11,585 nucleotides of DNA. It comes from Hemicentrotus pulcherrimus (lineage: Eukaryota > Echinodermata > Echinoidea > Camarodonta > Strongylocentrotidae). Below, piece after piece: positions 1 through 7,000 of the stretch; within the stretch, counting starts at the first letter, position 1; each line of letters starts with the position of its first letter. The stretch covers positions 1-11,585 of the forward strand of contig BEXV01000417.1 in assembly GCA_003118195.1 (NCBI GenBank), read 5' to 3'. The notes under the pieces are model-generated. The model was given only the letters and a program-made list of their open reading frames with translations. It had not been told where the DNA came from and ran no database searches. The position numbers and the translations under genes were made by a program.

Positions 1-370
1 AAACTTGAGTTCTGGTAATGCGATTGCATTGTGAAAGAAAAGGTGTGGAATGGATCAGAAAAGTTGATCATTATAGCATGTAAGTAATGGTGTGTAATGC
101 AAGGTTCTGGAGTCATCAAAAACATAAATTTGGCAGTCTTGGTAAAGTAACAATCATTTACACAGAAAGATGTATATGGGACAACACACATGGTGTCGGG
201 GCTAGTACTACCCAGATTTCCTTATCTTTCAATGCTCATTACTCAGCCAGTATACATCATGTTCCAAAATTGTTTGGCACATGACATTTATTTGTAATCT
301 GGAACATTTAGTGTAAGTTTCATTAGATTCTGTGAGAATTCATTATTTTTTTTTACCAGAACTCAAGTTT
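1..370. mobile_element. Putative inverted-repeat (MITE-like) element at the window edge
   Basis: Bases 1-18 (AAACTTGAGTTCTGGTAA) and 353-370 are perfect inverted complements. The interior is AT-rich and has no long coding frame; the 65-codon plus-strand frame at 87-284 has no recognisable motif. The left end is at or beyond the window start, so full arm length and target-site duplication cannot be seen. It lies beyond the predicted 3' end of the CNBD2-like gene. Confidence 0.5.
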
Positions 371-533
371 ATCTTTAACTTTCAATGAATTTTTATGTTT
401 TTGGATGCACTGCCAGTATTCATGATTAAAGTCTCAATTATCTCTTTTTATAAAATGATTGTTTTAGTCATCTTTTCGTGTCAAGTAAAGACCCACAGCA
501 GGTATTGGGCATGCATCATATTCACTTCTGAAT

Positions 534-539
534 TTTATT
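534..539 (-). terminator. Candidate polyadenylation signal AATAAA
   Basis: TTTATT on the plus strand reads AATAAA on the gene's strand, about 140 nt past the stop codon. This is a reasonable 3'UTR length. A second minus-strand AATAAA-like site exists further left near 287. No transcript evidence is available to choose between them. Confidence 0.4.
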
Positions 540-680
540 GGGTAATGTTCATTATGTAGTCATTGCGGGCTAGTGCATCTCACTCAAGAAAAAGTGATGC
601 AATCGAAATTTTCGCCGCTTGAACATAATCATTATACCGTAATCATTATAATTTTGAATAAGTATCAGACATAATCATAA

Positions 681-1012
681 CTAAATTTCTGTATATATTA
701 GTAAGACAAACTCAAGAAAATCGGATGATCTCATATGAGTGACTTTAACCTTCCAGCTCTCCTCATATCTCTGATACAAATCGGCGGCTATGGGATTCGT
801 CTTTCCCCGGTAGTCTTCAGACATGTGTGGCTCTTCGAAGGGGTCATCGTGAAGGGGGATCTTGAGCAGGTTGGTCGGTTTCTTGATGTAGCGTTTCCAT
901 CTGCTGTTCTTGATGGACTTGGACCGTCTCTTCTGGAGCTCCTTGAGCTTGCGGGTTAGCATCTCCTGATGGGTCTCGGCTGGTTGGATGAAGTCACGCT
1001 TGTAACGTGTTG
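681..1012 (-). CDS. CNBD2: CNBD2-like exon 14 (residues 542-651 and stop)
   Basis: The last coding exon: acceptor CATTCCAG, two bases completing Thr542, then 109 residues and TAG at 683-681. It codes for a strongly basic segment (RKLKELQKRRSKSIKNSRWK), a Pro/Asp-rich part (LHDDPFEEPHMSEDYRGK) and a short helix ending in ESWKVKVTHMR. The last 15 or so residues are more hydrophobic and may be less conserved. The 3'UTR follows to the left. Confidence 0.85.
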
Positions 1013-4000
1013 CTGGAATGTGGACGATGATGATTGGTTAAAAAAAAAGATTAATGCGTAATTTGAAAATCGATTGGTTCACCCTCGTATTAATTTGATT
1101 GATCATGAAAATAACTACGAAGGAGGAGATTCGTTTTCATTTGCGTGTGTGTGGATAGACCTTGAATTATAAGGTAGACAGAATAGAGTATTTTAATAAA
1201 ACATACATGAGGGTTCGAGTTTCTCATCTCCAAATCGGGAGGTTTTCCTGTTTCCTGTTAAATTCCTGGTTGAGGACATTAACATTATCAAGATGTGCAC
1301 CGCAGTAAACTTACTTGGCACTACGCTTTTCTTTCTCCTACTGACCGGAGCTATTGAAGGCTTGCCATTTTGTGTGGGGTCAACCAACTTCTTCAGTACT
1401 GAGCAGCTTCCCTAGATGAAGAAAAAAATGATAATAATAGTGATGAAAGAACGAAATAACGAGAGAAACGAAGCCGAAAGAAATCATCTTAAGGACTGTC
1501 ATTGATGAACGGAAGGAGGAAATATTTCTTAGTTTGTAATGATTCATATCACAAGGGTCGTTATATTAAATTATGATCATAGAGATAGAGATAGTTTTAT
1601 GGGTATGATATGCGATTCAGCTTGCTATGCGTAGCAACTCTTCTAAGGAGTAAAGGTATTGACAATGAATTGTAGTCAGTTCATACAAAAATGATGATGA
1701 TGATGATGAAGATGATTGGGAAGATGATGAAGCTGATGATGGTTTCTTGTATAGCGCAGATGTCCGCCTCTACTAATGGGCGCTCATCATTCTCATGGCG
1801 CTTGCTCTACGATAAATTCGACGTTCTTGTGTCGTCATTGTTTCAAATTAAGATTATTTTCCTTTGTTGGCATTAGTATTATTCTAGAGATGATGTCGTA
1901 GCTGGGAACATAGTGACTTGAACGTCGTCACTCTTGATTGTGGAAGATTATATTACATAGCTTAGGTCCAGAGAAGTAGAAGGCCCTGTCACCCAAGTTG
2001 TGCGACTGAGAGTTTCTGTCAGAACTTGGTCGACTGACGTCAGACTGCTCACTGGTCGATGCTTCACCAGAAGCTGTGAGATGTAGGGTGGGACTTTACT
2101 ATATATATATAAGTATTCCCACAAACGTTTCGGCTACGCTCATATGTGGTCACTACCAACAGTGATCTTATTTCTCTCCTTGGGTACCATTTTTATATCG
2201 TCTCTCCAGAGCCAATGCCCTTCTGGCTCCAAACGGACGACCTCTCTAGTCGATGTGAATATAAGTGCTTTTGACCACCATAGCTCCAAGTTTAAATATG
2301 ATCCTCTGATTGATGGGTATCCAGTTAATATTCCATGGGGAAGACGAGCTTTATTGGTCATTATTATAATAAACAATCCGCGATATGTCAATCTGGTAGA
2401 GAGGGACTGTATGCGGAGGAGTAAAGAAACAGAAACAGTATAGAAAAACAGTCTAAAGGAAAACGCCTTTCTTACCGATTTTACGATGATAATCCATTCT
2501 GATTTGGTGCTATCTTCAACTATTGTGGTACCATGTCTGTAAATATAAAAGTGCATTTAATATGGTGAATGTATTAAACACGTCCCTATTATTGTAGTTT
2601 TAATTGTTTATTTAGAATTTTATATACTTGTTTAATCAACACTTCAAACGAAGCTGTGAAATGGAGCAACTTTAAATTCACAAGAATTATGGCAAATAGA
2701 AAAAGAAGGTCTTTCCTTTTAGAAACAATGAATTAGATATCATCAACTTCGAAGAGTACTAGTACACTTGTCAAGTGCTCATCCTTGCCTTAATTCGTAC
2801 ATAAACAAAGCATGTGATACTTACACAAAGTATTGGAATCTTGTTTGCGTGTGGTTATCCTTTAGGAGATGAATAGGCCAGTGTTTAAAGATACATATTG
2901 ACCTGTAATAGGAAAACAAAATATTGAATGGTAGTTAAGAAATATAAACAAAAATGAAAATAAATTGAGTCACATAATCGTAACAAATGGTAACAGAATA
3001 CCCGCACTGTAAACATTTTTCGTCTCAAAACATTTTTGTTTTTGTTTTATTACAGAGAGGTTAAATAAAATATGTATATCGGAAATGATAAATTGCAAAT
3101 ATTAAAATCACAATATATTTATTCTATGTAAAGTGAAGTCTCCTGCCTAATTCCTCAACCACACTGCAAAAATTACTCCACATCGATTCAAAACCGGTCG
3201 GTTCTCGGTTATTCGAAGTAATAAGTTGACGTTGTTGTTGTAGTGTCGGTCTCATTGGTGTCACCTAGGACGGTCTTACCTGACAAAACTCTGTTCACCG
3301 AGATCGCTAAAGTTGCCCAGACCACCGGCAAGAAATATTCGACTATAGTCCTGAAAAGAAAAAAAAAAAAAGAAAAAAGAAATCGTTTATATCTTAGTAA
3401 ATAATTTCGGCAGGGTGCATTATCTTGATACAAGTCATAACCTTAATGAAAACGTTCCTCTTTTGTCATGCAAACTTTCTAAATACGTTTTACTATGCTT
3501 CTGTAGCTCATTAGGAAAATAAAGCCAATGAAGATCGAGGCAGTATGTACTTCATGCTAAGATAACATTTTCTTTACCGATCTTTCTTTGTGATTAGATC
3601 AAATTCACTATCAATTTTAAAAGAACATTAAAACATAGAAACATGTCATTATTAATAATAATGTCTATTATTAATAGATATAGAAATACAACTTCATTCT
3701 AAACTTAAACTGATATGTTACTTATTTGATCTATTTTGAACAAATTTACTACTCACATCTGGTGCTAGACACATGAGTTGTATGGCTTCCTTGGAAATGA
3801 CCGTGTAGACATGTTTGTTTTGGTGGGCAATCGCTTGTTCCTGTATAAAACACAATAATATTGATAATAATATAATAATCGAACTAATCTAATGAATATT
3901 GTAATGTTTGTGAGTTTGTCAACACTGTGGTCGGTCTGAAGTCGGTCTCGTTGGTGGGTCTGGGATTTAAGAGTAATTCAGTCCATACAATCAGACAAGT

Positions 4001-7000
4001 TGATAAGTTTACTGTTATAATATCTTCACAAGAGCGATGTCAATGATGTAGGTCAATAATTTGAAGAATTTCTTACCCCGAACATATCCCCTTTGTTGAG
4101 TGATGAAACATGTCTACCTGGAATATTGGGATCACCTTCTAAATGCAAAGCTAGAGGGAATGAAAAATAGAAATAACATAAGTGAAAACTTTATCATTAA
4201 ACTTTTTCCTCATCCATTATGTTTTCAGAATATGAAATGAATAAACCACTTGGCCAAGTAAACAATAAGATTGAGAATACTTCAAACGTTTCAAACTACC
4301 AAGTTTCAAGATTAAGCTTATAAATAATTCAAGCGATGATGTTCTGCGCTGGGGTAAAACAAAAAAAAAGAGGATTTTGCACGATTTCATATTTTCCTTG
4401 GTGGTCCATTCGCTGATATTAGCTTAGTTGTCCAAGGGGACACCCCCGTGTTTGCACTCACCTGATCCACCTAGTATGACATAGAATGCCTGAGGACTCC
4501 TGCCATATCTGATGATGACCCTACCCGTTGGGTATTCCTCATACCAGGAGTTTGTCACCAGACCTCTCTGCATGTCCACTGGATACTTGGTGATACCCTT
4601 CATCTGCTGTAGCTCCACCATTACCTACATCGAATTAATTTTAACGGAAAGGTCGAGTTTTGAAAGGAAATTCAAGTATTTTGCGAGATTTTTCATTTAT
4701 TTTAGGATTGTTTGGGAGAAGGTCTTCATCGATACGTCCCCTGAAAATCATTGCTCTTCGGGCTCCCCCATCGATGTGATAGCTGCAGAGTGTTTGGACC
4801 ACACAGTATGTAACGTGTATTCCCATATTCACAATCATATTGCCCTGATAGCACGTAGTTCTTGACATGCACTCACAAATGTTCATACCAAAATTCTTAG
4901 CTTTTCTGATTTGAAAAAAAATAAAAAAATACAAATAACTGTTTATTAACCTGATTAATGAGAAGTCAAATGTCAACATGCAAACTACTGGAGTTGAGAG
5001 ATCGGCTAATATTATGTCAAGATGGTAACTTACGTGATGGATATCTTTCTTAGATCTCTTCTTAGGATCCATGAGCAGGATTCGTTTTGTGTCTTTTGAG
5101 ATCTTTTGCTGAAAGGACAAAAATATGAACAATTCTAGCTACGGATGGAAATTTGGAAAGCAAATTTATATCTATTTGAAACAACTCACAGCCACTGTTA
5201 TAGTCATGACTGCTGCCATTGTCTTTTGTAAATTTTGTTGATACGCCACTACATCTCATTATTAATAATGTTATTTTCATCGTCATCTTTATTATCACCA
5301 TCATCATCCAAAAAAAAATCATCATCATCATCATCATCTTTATCACCATCACCATCATCAACATGACCACCATCAACATTAGAACATTCTTTGGCGTCAC
5401 CACCATCATCGTAATCATCGCCAGCATCATCATCATCATCATTATCAACATCATAATCGTTATCATCGACGCCACGGTCATTACTACAGCGTCGGCGTCA
5501 TCATCGTTATGGTAATCATTGAACGAATCACCCTACCACGCCATCGTCAATATAATACAATTTCACTACGCCAGCAGTCCACATGATATAAACGGATGGA
5601 CTAAACGGGGTGTTATTTACCGATTTCATGGCTTTGTACTCCGTGACGTCATAGAGTAGATCTCCCCGTATTTTGTAATGATCTCCAGCCCGGGCAGCGT
5701 CGATATCACTGAACAACGACACCATCCGGGCATCGCTTTCCCTATAAATATTCGAATTGGAGCAATACGAAATGTAATATTTTTTCGAAGAAGAGTTATA
5801 TCAAGACCTTTAGAATGCACAGAGCTGTTATCATGATAGAACATGTTTACGTCAATCTTTTGTACCTAATCACTTTATTGATTACACAAAATCTGCACAA
5901 AAATATAATTTTGTTTTAAAGGAGGAGCAAGGCCAAATCTAGTCATTTTTTAATGGGGGGGGGGAATGTTTCAGCCAACCTTTCCGACAACATGTCAAAA
6001 TGAATTATTATGAATCATATATAATTATGATATATGCATGATTTATTGAATAAAGAACAGATTTATAATTTGTAAGTTTGTGGTTGTTATTATAAGTTTT
6101 GGTTGGTAGTTTGTAGTCAGACAATCTTGCGCTTAGAAACAACCGTATTAAGCGCCTAATAAATGTTGGGTATTATTATTTTAACAAACATAGTTCAACA
6201 GTTATAAAGTCCCTTTCAAAGTAGGAAATGAAATGGCTGTACTTACTTGTAGATATATGTCCTGCTCAGCCTTAAGAGATAGATAACCAGTTTCACCACC
6301 GTCCGAAATCGTCCTAACGTCTTGGGGTCCTGTAGAAGACATGGTAGAACGGTATAAGGTGATCCGTTTTCTATTCACGTCTATAGCATCTCTGCTGAAC
6401 TTGTGGTTGTTTTTTGTAGATGTTCTACTAAATCATAGTTTGTCTTAATTTCATTTCAAAATTGGTAAGCTTTTTTAAGTCAGGTGCGTAAATGAAACTC
6501 GCATGGATTAAGTCCTATAATATAATTTGTCGTAATAGGAGTGGATCAGGGGGTGTTTCACAAAACTTGTCAACGGTGACAAATGACAGTTTTTGTTATA
6601 AGCTACTGAAATCCTTGATTCTGATTGGTTATCAGCAGATTTGTCACTGTTTTTTGTCATTTGTCATTGAAAATTGGCTTTGTGAAACGCCCCCAGGTGG
6701 ACTCGATCTTGATGTAGATATATTGGCAGCTTGAGGTGTGATTTTAAAGGAATAATCTGACGATCAAATTTTTACCTGCTTTTCCTCCTGATCATCCTTG
6801 TTTCTGTTCGAAGCACCGCTACCTTTCCTGATCGGAAGACGGCCAGCAAACCCAGCCCGGCGTCCCTTCGTCAAAACCTTCTTCTTCCAAACAAAACTCT
6901 GCCATTTGCCCATCGTAGCAAGGGCTTTCTTCTTCAAGTCTCCGTCGCCGTCGCCTCGGGCATCGCTGTCGTTGTCGTAGTCGTTGTCTTCCTCATTATG

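Noticed and set aside
735..959. Plus-strand 74-codon frame
   Set aside because: It is the antisense shadow of exon 14, whose minus-strand product joins in phase to the rest of the CNBD2-like protein.
1207..1225. GGTTCGAGTTT, like a tRNA or SINE B box
   Set aside because: There is no matching A box at the right distance and no cloverleaf could be drawn.
2144..2443. Plus-strand 99-codon frame starting with a hydrophobic, signal-like stretch
   Set aside because: It lies opposite the minus-strand open stretch in intron 12, has no family features, and an internal signal-like run in AT-rich DNA is common by chance.
4512..4865. Plus-strand 117-codon frame
   Set aside because: Antisense to exon 7 and intron 6. 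The minus-strand reading carries the cNBD motifs.
5257..5270. 14-bp perfect palindrome CATTATTAATAATG
   Set aside because: An AT-only core beside a microsatellite; expected by chance in this composition.
5062..5515. Plus- and minus-strand frames rich in Ile or Met
   Set aside because: They translate the ATC/GAT microsatellite. Only 5034-5108 of this area is an exon.
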